NCBI RefSeq assembly: GCF_025148125.1
Contig: NZ_CP102267.1
Span: 97,001-161,000 of the forward strand
Source: Blautia wexlerae DSM 19850
GTDB taxonomy: Bacteria; Bacillota; Clostridia; Lachnospirales; Lachnospiraceae
Direction of reading: 5' to 3'
DNA: 64,000 nt
The notes under the pieces are model-generated. The model saw nothing but the letters and a program-made list of their open reading frames with translations. It did not search any database and had not been told where the DNA came from. Positions 17,501-27,361 of this stretch are shown piece by piece. Every line of letters starts with the position of its first letter. Position 1 is the stretch's first letter. A program made the translations under genes and the position numbers.

Positions 17501-19963
17501 ATGACAAACGAAATGTTCAAGAAAGAGGCATTCAAGAAAAGCGTAAAAGACAACGTAAAATTCCTCTATCGAAAAACAATTGAAGAAGCTACACAGGAGC
17601 AGATTTTCCAGGCAGTAAGCTACTCTGTAAAAGACGTTATCATTGATAACTGGCTTGCAACACAGAAAGCTTATGACGAACAGGATCCGAAGATCGTATA
17701 CTATATGTCCATGGAATTCCTGATGGGACGTGCTCTCGGAAACAACCTGATCAACCTTTGCGCTTACGGTGAAGTAAAAGAAGCTCTCGAAGAGCTGGGA
17801 TTTGACCTTAACTGTATCGAAGATCAGGAACCGGATCCGGCACTTGGAAACGGTGGTCTGGGAAGACTGGCTGCATGCTTCCTTGATTCTCTCGCAACTT
17901 TAAATTACGCAGCATATGGCTGCGGAATCCGTTACCACTACGGAATGTTCAAACAGAAAATCCAGAACGGTTATCAGATCGAGGTACCGGATAACTGGTT
18001 AAAGAACGGCTACCCATTTGAACTGCGTCGTCCGGAATATGCCAAAGAAGTACACTTCGGTGGATATGTAAGAGTAGAGTACGATCCTGAAAAGGGCGGA
18101 AACAAATTTATCCATGAAGGATATCAGGCAGTAAAAGCCATTCCTTATGATATGCCGATTACAGGATATGACAATGATGTAGTAAACACACTTCGTATCT
18201 GGGATGCAGAGCCGATCGTAGACTTCGAGCTTGATTCCTTTGACAAGGGTGATTACAAGAAAGCAGTAGAGCAGGAGAACCTTGCCCGCAATATCGTAGA
18301 AGTTCTTTACCCGAATGACAATCATTATGCAGGTAAAGAGCTGAGACTGAAACAGCAGTACTTCTTTGTATCTGCAAGCCTCCAGGCAGCAATTGCCAAA
18401 TACAAAAAGAAACATGACGATATCCATAAATTATATGAAAAAGTAACATTCCAGATGAACGATACACATCCGACTGTAGCAGTAGCAGAGTTAATGCGTA
18501 TCCTCATGGATGAAGAAGGGCTTGGATGGGATGAAGCATGGGAAGTAACAAGAAAATCTGTTGCTTACACAAACCATACAATCATGTCCGAGGCACTTGA
18601 GAAATGGCCGATCGAGCTCTTCTCCAGACTGCTTCCGCGTGTATACCAGATTATCGAAGAGATCAACCGTCGTTTCATCCTTGAGATCCAGGCAAAATAT
18701 CCGGGAAATTATGAGAAGATCAAAAAGATGGCAATCATCTATGACGGACAGGTTAAGATGGCTCACCTTGCAATCGCAGCAGGCTACTCTGTAAACGGTG
18801 TTGCACGCCTTCATACAGAGATCCTGAAGAATCAGGAATTAAAAGACTTCTATGAAATGATGCCTGAGAAATTCAACAACAAGACAAACGGTATCACTCA
18901 GAGACGTTTCCTGCTCCACGCAAATCCACTCCTTGCAGACTGGATCACAGAGCATATCGGACCGGACTGGGTTACAGACCTTCCACAGTTAAAGAAACTG
19001 GCAGTTTATGCTGATGATGAGAAAGCACTCCAGGAATTCATGAACATTAAGTTCAAGAACAAAGAGCGTCTGGCTAAATACATCCTTGAGCACAATGGCG
19101 TAGAAGTAGACCCGCACTCCATCTTCGATGTACAGGTTAAGAGACTTCACGAGTACAAACGTCAGCTCCTGAACATCCTGCATGTTATCTATCTGTACAA
19201 CCAGATCAAGATGCATCCGGAAATGGAATTCTATCCAAGAACATTCATCTTCGGTGCAAAAGCATCCGCAGGTTACGCAACAGCCAAGAAGATTATCAAA
19301 CTCATCAACTCAGTAGCAGATGTAGTAAACAACGACACTTCCATCAACGGCAAGATCAAAGTTGTATTCATCGAAAACTACAGAGTATCCAACGCTGAGT
19401 GGATCTTCGCAGCAGCAGACGTTTCCGAGCAGATTTCCACAGCAAGTAAAGAAGCATCCGGTACAGGTAACATGAAGTTCATGCTCAACGGTGCTCCTAC
19501 ACTTGGAACAATGGACGGTGCTAACGTAGAGATCGTAGAAGAAGTTGGCGCAGAAAACGCATTCATCTTCGGTTTAAGCTCCGACGAAGTAATCAACTAC
19601 GAAAACAACGGCGGATACGATCCAAACGTGATCTACAACACAGACGAAGAAATCCGTCAGGTACTGATGCAGCTCATCAACGGAACCTTCTCCAATGATA
19701 CAGAACTCTTCCGTGACCTGTACGATTCACTTCTCAACACAAAGAACACAGACAGAGCAGACCGCTACTTCATCCTCGCAGACTTCCGTTCCTATGCAGA
19801 CGCACAGAAACGCGTAGAAGCAGCATACAGAGACGAAAAAGGCTGGGCTAAGAAAGCGCTCCTCAACACAGCATGCAGCGGTAAATTCACATCCGACAGA
19901 ACCATCCAGGAATATGTAGATGATATCTGGCATCTGGATAAGGTTATTGTCAGAAAGAAATAA
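17501..19963 (+). CDS. glgP: Glycogen/alpha-glucan phosphorylase
   Basis: PLP enzyme of GT35 that releases glucose 1-phosphate from alpha-1,4-glucans with phosphate. It is 820 aa, the standard length. Visible family blocks are YYMSMEFLMGRALGNNL near the N terminus, DPALGNGGLGRLAACFLDSLA, NDTHPTVAVAELMR, and the PLP region EASGTGNMKFMLNGAPTLGT with the catalytic lysine. The product feeds the phosphohexomutase encoded at 7770-9452, though the two are not in one operon. The ATG has GGGAGG eight bases upstream. A strong terminator lies after the gene. Confidence 0.97.
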   Translation: MTNEMFKKEAFKKSVKDNVKFLYRKTIEEATQEQIFQAVSYSVKDVIIDNWLATQKAYDEQDPKIVYYMSMEFLMGRALGNNLINLCAYGEVKEALEELGFDLNCIEDQEPDPALGNGGLGRLAACFLDSLATLNYAAYGCGIRYHYGMFKQKIQNGYQIEVPDNWLKNGYPFELRRPEYAKEVHFGGYVRVEYDPEKGGNKFIHEGYQAVKAIPYDMPITGYDNDVVNTLRIWDAEPIVDFELDSFDKGDYKKAVEQENLARNIVEVLYPNDNHYAGKELRLKQQYFFVSASLQAAIAKYKKKHDDIHKLYEKVTFQMNDTHPTVAVAELMRILMDEEGLGWDEAWEVTRKSVAYTNHTIMSEALEKWPIELFSRLLPRVYQIIEEINRRFILEIQAKYPGNYEKIKKMAIIYDGQVKMAHLAIAAGYSVNGVARLHTEILKNQELKDFYEMMPEKFNNKTNGITQRRFLLHANPLLADWITEHIGPDWVTDLPQLKKLAVYADDEKALQEFMNIKFKNKERLAKYILEHNGVEVDPHSIFDVQVKRLHEYKRQLLNILHVIYLYNQIKMHPEMEFYPRTFIFGAKASAGYATAKKIIKLINSVADVVNNDTSINGKIKVVFIENYRVSNAEWIFAAADVSEQISTASKEASGTGNMKFMLNGAPTLGTMDGANVEIVEEVGAENAFIFGLSSDEVINYENNGGYDPNVIYNTDEEIRQVLMQLINGTFSNDTELFRDLYDSLLNTKNTDRADRYFILADFRSYADAQKRVEAAYRDEKGWAKKALLNTACSGKFTSDRTIQEYVDDIWHLDKVIVRKK

Positions 19964-20000
19964 TATGTTTGCTTTAACACCTTAAAGCAAATGGTAGAGA

Positions 20001-20038
20001 AACAGCAGAGAATGATAAAAAAGTTCTCTGCTGTTTTT
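20001..20038 (+). terminator. Intrinsic terminator after glgP
   Basis: aacagcagagaa (20001-20012) pairs with ttctctgctgtt (20024-20035) and runs into ttttt. A second perfect 10-bp hairpin, tttgctttaa/ttaaagcaaa with a four-base loop, lies just before it at 19968-19991. Confidence 0.85.
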
Positions 20039-20115
20039 GTGATGCTGGAAACAGGAAGATATTTTTGATAAAATAAGAAAAGATAATCAGTTTTGACAGA
20101 ATGGAGGAATACAAG

Positions 20116-20571
20116 ATGCTGAAAATATTTTTTGGGGACAATCCGGGAGACAATTATATTTTTAATCCTGATGTGTTTTTCAATAACACATATGAAGATG
20201 AGTGGATCACATCAGAAACTTCCAGAAAAATGATCAAAGATATAGATGGATCAGAGGTAAAAGGTCCATGTATGATTGACAGCCCATTTCTCGGCCCGAT
20301 TCCACCGGAACGCCTCTCAGGAGGAGTAAAAACTCTGATATTGATGCAAAATGATCCAGATCATATATTTAACGCATCTGCCTGCGGAAACAACTGTGCA
20401 CAATGGATTTTAAAACTGGCAGAACAAAAAGACATCACAATTCGCCTGGGCTATATCATGGACTTTGGAAAACAGTCATTTGATATCTATATTGTAAACA
20501 CAGGAAAAACGGTTCATTCCATGCTGGAACTGGATGACGAAATCATTGTAAACCGATTATTGAGGGGATAA
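20116..20571 (+). CDS. DUF4869-like protein
   Basis: Protein of 151 aa resembling the DUF4869 family of gut Clostridia. Recognisable parts are the start MLKIFFGD, NTYEDEWITSE, and the block SPFLGPIPPERLSGGVKTL. No signal peptide or membrane helix is present. ATG 20116 has GGAGG eight bases upstream; the in-frame ATG at 20101 lies before that site. It is followed after only six bases by a small P-loop protein gene, so the two form a unit, possibly a two-component accessory system. Function is unknown, and the family call is from memory of the pattern. Confidence 0.65.
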   Translation: MLKIFFGDNPGDNYIFNPDVFFNNTYEDEWITSETSRKMIKDIDGSEVKGPCMIDSPFLGPIPPERLSGGVKTLILMQNDPDHIFNASACGNNCAQWILKLAEQKDITIRLGYIMDFGKQSFDIYIVNTGKTVHSMLELDDEIIVNRLLRG

Positions 20572-20577
20572 TAAAAC

Positions 20578-21171
20578 ATGACAGGAAAGTATGATATTGA
20601 AATATACAACAAACGAGTTCATTATCATCTTACAGTAAAGAGAAATATCACAGTCATTCAGGGAGATTCTGCAACAGGAAAAACAGAACTTCTTAGAATG
20701 ATTTCTGATTATGAGAACAATGGCATATCATCAGGAATTACCCAAATATGTGAAAAACGATGTGTAGTAATGGAAAACGCTTCATGGAAAGAAAGGCTTG
20801 CCACCCTGCAGCAATGCATTATATTTATTGATGAAGGAGCACCATTTTTGCGCAGTAAAGAATTTACCAGAATGGTAAAAGGCAGTGACAATTATTTCGT
20901 TTTGGTCACAAGGGATAGTCTGGAACATTTACCATATAGTATCGAAGAAATTTACGGCATGAGACAAGAGCGAGACAGTCAGAAATATCAAAACGCCAAA
21001 AGAATATATAATGAAACTTATCAGTTATATAATTTGCAGGCAAAAGAGGATATCCAACCAGATCTGGTAATAACAGAAGACTCTAATTCAGGATATGAAT
21101 TCTATCATAAATTATTCGGAGAAAGAAAGATTGTAAGCCAGCTTCCAGAACAGATCAGGATTAACTGTTAG
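20578..21171 (+). CDS. Small P-loop NTPase of unknown function
   Basis: Predicted ATP-binding protein, 197 aa. A Walker A motif GDSATGKTELL is at about residues 29-39, and a Walker B-like strand CIIFIDEG at about 80-87. A short motif LVTRDS about 25 residues later could be sensor-like. The C-terminal 70 residues are polar and match nothing I know. It lacks the ABC signature and the AAA+ lid. It is co-transcribed with the DUF4869-like gene. Its role is unknown; defence, phage-derived or signalling functions are all open. Confidence 0.6.
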   Translation: MTGKYDIEIYNKRVHYHLTVKRNITVIQGDSATGKTELLRMISDYENNGISSGITQICEKRCVVMENASWKERLATLQQCIIFIDEGAPFLRSKEFTRMVKGSDNYFVLVTRDSLEHLPYSIEEIYGMRQERDSQKYQNAKRIYNETYQLYNLQAKEDIQPDLVITEDSNSGYEFYHKLFGERKIVSQLPEQIRINC

Positions 21172-21331
21172 AATCGGTAAAAAAGAGAATACTACATCAT
21201 CTTGTGATAAACAAGAAAAACTCACCACATTTGTAACAAGTTATAGATTTTAAACCTGAAAAATCAAGGAAAATAAATGCTTTTGAAGTGTATGAAATTT
21301 AAAAAAATCGTAAAATTCTTGAGCATTACCC

Positions 21332-21360
21332 TTGACAAAAAGTGGTGAAAGCACTATTAT
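21332..21360 (+). promoter_or_regulatory. Strong predicted promoter of secreted repeat protein A
   Basis: -35 TTGACA (21332-21337), 17-base spacer, -10 TATTAT (21355-21360). A small agaca/tgtct hairpin follows in the leader. I found no promoter of similar quality before paralogues B and C. Confidence 0.8.
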
Positions 21361-21440
21361 TAACCATAACAGACAGATTATGTCTAGGAATCTTTACCCA
21401 AAAAAGAAATAGTTATATTAAGGAAAGGGGAACTATAATC

Positions 21441-24400
21441 ATGACAAAGATTAAAAACACAAAGAAGGGCATGGCAAAAAAGACATTAAGTATGTCACTT
21501 GTTGTTGCAATGCTTGCTACTTCTAATGTGCCGGTATGGGCTGCTGAGTTCAGCGATGGTTCTGACGTTGCTGTAACATCTGACGCAGAAGCTTCAGTTG
21601 CTGAAACATTCTCTGATGACGTGACAGAAACTCCGGTTGTAGAAGATACTACGGACAATACTGCTGTAGCTACTGCTGCAGAAGTATCTAGCGATTCATT
21701 CAGTGTGACTCCAGAATTTACTGATAACGCAAATAATGCTATTAAAGATAATGCTGTAACATGGGGAACAACTGTTAAAGCTAAATTCAAAGTAACCGCT
21801 AAAGATAATAAAGCCATTGATTCAAATATTAAATTTCATTATGCTTGGAAAGTAAATGGAACTGCTGATTCAGCCACTGATATCGAAACACCTACAAATG
21901 AGCAGACGGTAACACGCGCTACTGTAGCAGCTGAAGCAGGAAAGACACTTACATTGTTTGTATATGCTACAGATTCTAATGATAATAACAGAACTGTATG
22001 GTCTTACACTTCAGAAGGTATTGCTGTAAAAGCAATTGATGTATCTCAGGTATATCTTAGCGCATCTGTTGATGGAACACATACCTATAATGGAAAGCCT
22101 CAGGAAATAGCTAGTTCCGATATTACATTAACATTAAACGATGGAAAACAAACACATGAAACAGTAAAAGCAAATGCTGCAACAGTGGGCGCTAACTTTA
22201 AAGTAGTTCAGTCTGGTGATCATACAAATGCAACTAAAAAAGCAACTGTTACTTTAGTTCCACAGGCAGATGGATATACAGGACAGATTTCTACAACATA
22301 TGAAATTGAGCCAAAAACATTAGATGGTACTAACGACAAGCTCATTTCTGAACATATGGAAGCAACTTTATTAACATCTGCTTTCACTTATACCGGAAAA
22401 GTTATTCGTGTAAAAAAAGATGATATTAAACTAATTGATAAAGAGACAAAAGAAGATTTATCAAACTATATTTATGCAGATAAAGATGGATATGTATCTA
22501 TTTCTGCAGGAAGCGCCAATAATTTAGCAACAAATGTTGACGATGTCGCTTATGCACGTATTAATCTGATTATCGGTACTCCGGAAACTGGTAAATTTAA
22601 AAATTACAATATTACTGCTGAAGGAGACAACCATAGAACAATCGAAACAACAAATACTTTCAAAGTAACCAGTAGAGATTTATCAGACGTTAATGTTTCT
22701 ATAAAAGCCAAAACATATAACGATAAGAAGAAAGTAACCATTGACAAAAATGATATTACATTTACTGATAAAAATGGTAATACTTTAGACCTGTACAAGG
22801 ATGTTGTTATTACTGTACCGGATAATGCAACAGACATTGGTAGTTACAAAGTAACAATCACTCCAAAAGAACTTAATAAAAATGTTACAGGAACAACTAC
22901 TGCGGACTTCAATATTGTAGGAACTGATATTTCCGGTGGTACATTTGCAAACGAAAAAAATGGTAAACTTGACAATAAAGAATATACGGGAGAACAGATT
23001 GTCATTACAAAAGATGACTTAGGTACTCTTACAATTGGCGGAAAGCCAGTTTCCCCGACCTTATATGAATTAGTAAATGGTACTAATACGAACGTAGAAG
23101 ATGGCGGTTATGTAATCGTTAAAGGTCTTGGCGATTATGCTGGAAGTGAAAAGAAAATCACATTTGCAATTAATCCTGCCGTAATTTCTGAGGTCAAAGT
23201 TACAAATGAGAAGGTTGAAAAGCTGGATACTACAGATTTCTCTGATTATAAAGATTCTATGAAACTTGTAGTAAAAGCTAAAAATGGTGCAAAACCAGCT
23301 AAAGAATTTACTCTTGTAGAAGGAAAAGATTACAAAGTTAAATACGAATGCACAGAAGGAAATATAATTGGTAAAGCTGTTACTGCGACAGTAACAGAAA
23401 TTACAAATAAAAACTTCATTAATAAAAACGTAACACTGAGTGATACATCTACATTAACTGCAAAAACAATCAAGTCAGAAAACATTAAATTAAAAGAAAC
23501 AAACTTCACTTATACCGGAAAAGCTGTTGAACCGAAATTTGATGTTGTAATTGATGGAAAAGTAATTAATCCTCAGTATTATACAGCAACTTATAGCAAT
23601 AATCTGAATGCAGGAACAGCAACATTAACAGTTAAAGGCGATGGAACACATTACAGTGACGTCGAAGCAAAAATAACTTATGAAATCAAACCTGCAAATG
23701 CAGCAGACTTAAAAGCAGTTATTGGAAGTAAAGAATACACTGGTTACAGTATTGAAGTTTCTGCCAGTGATATTGACTTGACCTTAAAAGGAAATCCTAT
23801 TGATGTAGCAAGCAACTTTACATTAACATCTGGAGAGAATATCCAGATTGGTGAGGGTACTGTTACATTAACACCTAAAAACGGAAACTTTACAGGTACC
23901 TTAACAGCAACATTCCAGATTTCAGGTGAAATGTTGAATGAGGGTGGAAAATTTACTTTCTATGACGAAAATGGTATAAAAGTTGCTTCTCCATCCTTTA
24001 CTTATAATGGTAAAGAACATCAGTATACAAAAACTACATTTACATACTTTGATTCTAATAAAAAATTAACAGAAGGCCAGGATTATGAGATTAAATATGT
24101 AGATAATGTATATGGAAAAGAAGGAAAATACACTAGTGAATTCCCTAAAGCTCAGTATGTAGCTGTAATTGCTGTTGCCAAAGGAAAATATGCAAGCAGC
24201 AAAACTAATGATTATGGTTTAAAAGATGGCATTTATACTGATGCTGAAGGCAATAAGATCACAAATGTTATGGCAGTAACATACATTAATCTTAAACAGC
24301 TGTCTGTTGTAAAGAGCAATGTTTCTGTTTCTAACGGTGTTTATGCCGGTGGTCTGCCTGTAAAACCAGTTGTAAATGTTGTGGTAAATGGTGTTACTTT

Positions 24401-25358
24401 AAAAGAAGGCCAGGACTATGATTTAGATGTAAGTTCAAACACCGACGTTGCAAACGCTACTATCTCTAACAGCTTGGACGTTACTGTTAAGCCTAAAAAC
24501 GGTTATACAACTTCAGCTCCAGATGATCTTAAATTCAAATGGGGAATTGATAAATTCAATCTTGCAAACGCAAATGTAACTGTAGATGGTGACAAAGTTA
24601 CTGTTAAATGCGGTCGTGTTGATGTTGAAACATCTGAATATACTGTAGAAAAGAAAGACGGTAAAGTTACTGTAACAGCTAAGAAAGACAGTAAGAACTA
24701 CACTGGTTCTAAGACTGTAGATGCAGCAACACAGGATCAGAAACCAGCTGCTCCAATGATTAGCAGCGTTAAAGTTGTTGGCAACAAAGCAACTGCTATC
24801 CTTTCCGGTGATTCCGAAGGTGCTGCAGGTTACGACTATGTAATCTCTACAGACCGCGACTGCATCACAAACAAAGACTACGATTCCATAAACAAGAATC
24901 AGGTTCAGACTTCTACTACATTCAAATATGTACAGCAGGGAACCTACTACGCATACTGCCACGCTTGGAAACGTGATGAGAACGGTAAGAAGGTATTCAG
25001 CGACTGGTCTAACGCATATCCATTCGTTGTATCCGCAATCACACCGGACGCTCCAGTTATCACAAACGTTAAAGTAAGCGGATCTACTATCAAAGTAACA
25101 TACAAAGCAGCTGCAAACGCAACTGGTTACGATGTAGTACTGGGAACTGGCTCCAAGAAAGAAAACGGTGAGACACGTCCATACAACTATGGCGCTCACA
25201 AGAAACTGAACCTCAAAGAAGGTACAGTAACAGCAACATTCAAGAACGTACCAAAGGGAACATGGGTAGTTGGAATGCATGCATTCAACAGAACATCCGA
25301 AGACGGAAAGAAAGTCTTCAGCCCATGGTCAAACCTGAAAAAGGCTACTGTTAAATAA
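21441..25358 (+). CDS. Large secreted repeat protein A (Ig-like/MBG-like repeats, FN3-like C terminus)
   Basis: Predicted exported surface or secreted protein, 1305 aa. The start is ATG 21441 with AAAGGGG upstream; the frame is open 99 bases further but without an RBS. A signal peptide (KKTLSMSLVVAMLATSNVPV) ends near VWAAEF at about residue 34, followed by an acidic Thr/Val-rich stretch. The middle has tandem beta-rich repeats that begin like YTGKAVEP and end like ITYEIKPA, resembling MBG/Ig-like modules (a clear one at about residues 690-755). The last 200 residues are two FN3-like domains, from ISSVKVVG and ITNVKVSG. There is no LPXTG, SLH or choline-binding motif, so anchoring is unknown. 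Both ends are nearly identical to paralogues B and C. An adhesin role is inferred only. Confidence 0.85.
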   Translation: MTKIKNTKKGMAKKTLSMSLVVAMLATSNVPVWAAEFSDGSDVAVTSDAEASVAETFSDDVTETPVVEDTTDNTAVATAAEVSSDSFSVTPEFTDNANNAIKDNAVTWGTTVKAKFKVTAKDNKAIDSNIKFHYAWKVNGTADSATDIETPTNEQTVTRATVAAEAGKTLTLFVYATDSNDNNRTVWSYTSEGIAVKAIDVSQVYLSASVDGTHTYNGKPQEIASSDITLTLNDGKQTHETVKANAATVGANFKVVQSGDHTNATKKATVTLVPQADGYTGQISTTYEIEPKTLDGTNDKLISEHMEATLLTSAFTYTGKVIRVKKDDIKLIDKETKEDLSNYIYADKDGYVSISAGSANNLATNVDDVAYARINLIIGTPETGKFKNYNITAEGDNHRTIETTNTFKVTSRDLSDVNVSIKAKTYNDKKKVTIDKNDITFTDKNGNTLDLYKDVVITVPDNATDIGSYKVTITPKELNKNVTGTTTADFNIVGTDISGGTFANEKNGKLDNKEYTGEQIVITKDDLGTLTIGGKPVSPTLYELVNGTNTNVEDGGYVIVKGLGDYAGSEKKITFAINPAVISEVKVTNEKVEKLDTTDFSDYKDSMKLVVKAKNGAKPAKEFTLVEGKDYKVKYECTEGNIIGKAVTATVTEITNKNFINKNVTLSDTSTLTAKTIKSENIKLKETNFTYTGKAVEPKFDVVIDGKVINPQYYTATYSNNLNAGTATLTVKGDGTHYSDVEAKITYEIKPANAADLKAVIGSKEYTGYSIEVSASDIDLTLKGNPIDVASNFTLTSGENIQIGEGTVTLTPKNGNFTGTLTATFQISGEMLNEGGKFTFYDENGIKVASPSFTYNGKEHQYTKTTFTYFDSNKKLTEGQDYEIKYVDNVYGKEGKYTSEFPKAQYVAVIAVAKGKYASSKTNDYGLKDGIYTDAEGNKITNVMAVTYINLKQLSVVKSNVSVSNGVYAGGLPVKPVVNVVVNGVTLKEGQDYDLDVSSNTDVANATISNSLDVTVKPKNGYTTSAPDDLKFKWGIDKFNLANANVTVDGDKVTVKCGRVDVETSEYTVEKKDGKVTVTAKKDSKNYTGSKTVDAATQDQKPAAPMISSVKVVGNKATAILSGDSEGAAGYDYVISTDRDCITNKDYDSINKNQVQTSTTFKYVQQGTYYAYCHAWKRDENGKKVFSDWSNAYPFVVSAITPDAPVITNVKVSGSTIKVTYKAAANATGYDVVLGTGSKKENGETRPYNYGAHKKLNLKEGTVTATFKNVPKGTWVVGMHAFNRTSEDGKKVFSPWSNLKKATVK

Positions 25359-25395
25359 TCCATTTGGGTAAATAATACAGATTCCTAAAAAGAAA

Positions 25396-25424
25396 ACCCC
25401 AGTCATTTTGACTGGGGTCTTTCT
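25396..25424 (+). terminator. Terminator of repeat protein A
   Basis: accccagtca (25396-25405) pairs with tgactggggt (25409-25418) around ttt, then ctttctttg. The same hairpin is duplicated in reverse at 42225-42247. Confidence 0.85.
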
Positions 25425-25516
25425 TTGTCAAAACTTATCCTGCGATTGTCGAAAAATTTTTCTGGTAAATAAATATCTGCTCTGATAAAATATAAGTACA
25501 AAATATGTGACAGGAG

Positions 25517-26509
25517 GTGACATCCATAATACGTCAAACGAATCTGGCACAAATGATAGACCTTGCCGCAGATCGTGCAAGATATGATGAATGTGCCAAG
25601 AAACTATTAACCTATAAGGCAGTCATTGCCTGGATCCTCAAATCCTGTACAAAAGAATTTTCCCAATATAGTGTCAATTTTATCTGTGATAACTGCCTGA
25701 AAGAAAATATCGAAATTTCCAGTCGGGCAGTACATCAGGACCATCCTGACCGCAGTAAATTACTGGATGGAAACGAACAAATAGACTGCCTTAATTCCGA
25801 AGCAAATGCTATCAAAGACCAGACTGTATATTATGATATTCGTTTTAAGGCATATATTCCGAACACCGAAGAACCCGTACAGCTGATCATCAATTTGGAA
25901 ATCCAGTTAAATGACACACCGGGGTATCCATTAGTTACAAGAGGATTTTATTATTGTGCAAGAATGATTTCCGAGCAGTATGGAACTATTTTTACTGGTG
26001 AACATTATGAAAAGCTTCAGAAAGTCTACAGTATTTGGATCTGCCCGGATCCGGCGAAAAAACGTAGAAATGGAATCTTCAGATACCATACAGTACAGGA
26101 TACAGTATTGGGAAAGCCTTATGAAACTCTTGGCAGTTATGACCTTATGGAAGTTGTTATCGTAAATTTAGGTGATGCAGATAAAGAGAGTGATCTGGAG
26201 ATCCTTGATCTGCTGAATACACTCTTCTCTCTTTCTACATCCTCTGAGACAAAGAAAAAACGTCTTCAGAAAGATTTTGGCATCGCCATGACAGAAGAAT
26301 TTGAAAGTGAGGTGCAGGATATGTGTAATCTGGGAAAAGCACTTGTTGAACAAGGCATTGAGCAAGGTGTAGAAAAGAAAAATCTATCTCTTGCAAAAAT
26401 GATGATCAAAGATAAAGAATCTCTCGATAAGATTGAAAAATATACTGGTTTTTCTGCCGATAAGTTAAAAGAGATTGCAGCATCTATCGGAACAAACCTT
26501 ACTGCTTAG
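25517..26509 (+). CDS. Rpn family recombination-promoting nuclease/putative transposase (copy 1)
   Basis: PD-(D/E)XK-fold nuclease of the Rpn/transposase_31-like family, 330 aa. E. coli Rpn proteins cut DNA and raise RecA-independent recombination. Catalytic-type residues are visible: YYDIRF (D107) and NLEIQ (E128, Q130), followed by TRGFYYCARM. The C terminus has the family tail GIEQGVEKKNLSLAKMMIKD. The start is unclear: the GTG at 25517 overlaps AGGAGG (25512-25517). A better-spaced start would be ATA at 25526, and the first ATG is 25553. It lies in the long inverted repeat, differing from copy 2 by one residue (L16 versus F16). Confidence 0.88.
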   Translation: MTSIIRQTNLAQMIDLAADRARYDECAKKLLTYKAVIAWILKSCTKEFSQYSVNFICDNCLKENIEISSRAVHQDHPDRSKLLDGNEQIDCLNSEANAIKDQTVYYDIRFKAYIPNTEEPVQLIINLEIQLNDTPGYPLVTRGFYYCARMISEQYGTIFTGEHYEKLQKVYSIWICPDPAKKRRNGIFRYHTVQDTVLGKPYETLGSYDLMEVVIVNLGDADKESDLEILDLLNTLFSLSTSSETKKKRLQKDFGIAMTEEFESEVQDMCNLGKALVEQGIEQGVEKKNLSLAKMMIKDKESLDKIEKYTGFSADKLKEIAASIGTNLTA

Positions 26510-26647
26510 AATACGTCTCCTATGGCAGCTATACATAATAAGACAATAAAAAAATTTGGTACTTAAAATAGAGCTTTCAATTGTATCTCGTTGATATAGT
26601 TGAATAACTGCGCGTCGCATTCTCGTTACTTTAGTACCAAAACACCT

Positions 26648-27361
26648 ATGAAAGAACAGATTATCTGCAGCGTGGACTTAGGGATCAATACCGATGCAGT
26701 CTGTACTATCATGCGGGCAGACGGAACTGTCCTGGGAAGAAGATTCATAGATCATCCCAGTGAAAAAGACCGGATATACCGCACACTGGGACGGATCCGC
26801 AGATTCCAGAGGGAACATGGCTCTGCGCAGACACAGGGAAGATGGGCATATACGAAACGTCTGAACACAGAACTGGGTAAAAAGATTGCAGGTGCGATTG
26901 TAAGATATGCGGAAGAAAACCTTGCAGATGTGATCGTGTTCGAGTATCTGGAGATGCAGGGGAAGATATCGGGAAAGAAAAAACAGAAACTGCACCTGTG
27001 GAGAAAAAGAGATATCCAGAAGTGTTGTGAACATCAGGCACACAGGAAAGGGATGCGGGTATCCAGGATCTGCGCATGGAATACCAGCAGACTGGCTTAT
27101 GATGGTTCCGGGGCGGTAACACGTGACTGGGAAAATCACAGCCTCTGTACTTTCCAGACAGGAAAACGATATAATTGTGACCTGTCAGCATCCTATAATA
27201 TAGGGGCGAGATATTTTATAAGGGAACTTTTAAAACCCCTTCCGGCAACGGAAAGGTCTTTACTGGAGGCAAAAGTCCCTCCTGTAAAGCGTAGAACCTT
27301 ATGTGTCTATGCAGATCTGAAGAAACTCCATTCAGAAATGGAACTCTTAAAAGCAGCATAG
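26648..27361 (+). pseudogene. TnpB-like RuvC nuclease, N-terminal half missing
   Basis: This is the C-terminal part of an IS200/IS605-type TnpB-related protein. RuvC-I is at ICSVDLGINTDA, RuvC-II at VIVFEYLEM and RuvC-III at NCDLSASYNIGARY. Between II and III is a degenerate zinc-finger region with AWNTSRLAYDGSG and isolated cysteines. The normal N-terminal domain (200 or more residues) is absent, because the inverted-repeat arm ends only 78 bases upstream. No TnpA is present. With the RNA-binding half missing it is unlikely to be an active guided nuclease, although the remaining frame is intact. The 3' end of the element survives downstream. Confidence 0.75.

Larger units (their letters stand above)
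25305..26570. repeat. Long inverted repeat, left arm (paired with 41073-42340)
   Basis: The arm covers the last 50 or so bases of protein A, its terminator, the whole Rpn gene and about 60 bases beyond, ending at acttaaaata (26570). The reverse complement of 41073-42340 has the same order and nearly the same bases. Inside the Rpn gene I saw a change of c at 25562. The outer edge is approximate. Confidence 0.85.

Noticed and set aside
24513..25280. Minus-strand frame opposite the end of repeat protein A (also in B and C)
   Set aside because: It repeats in all paralogues only because the sense 3' ends are conserved; the product is cysteine-rich nonsense.
26648..27361. RuvC protein as an active Cas12-like effector
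   Set aside because: No CRISPR array or N-terminal recognition half; it fits a truncated TnpB better.
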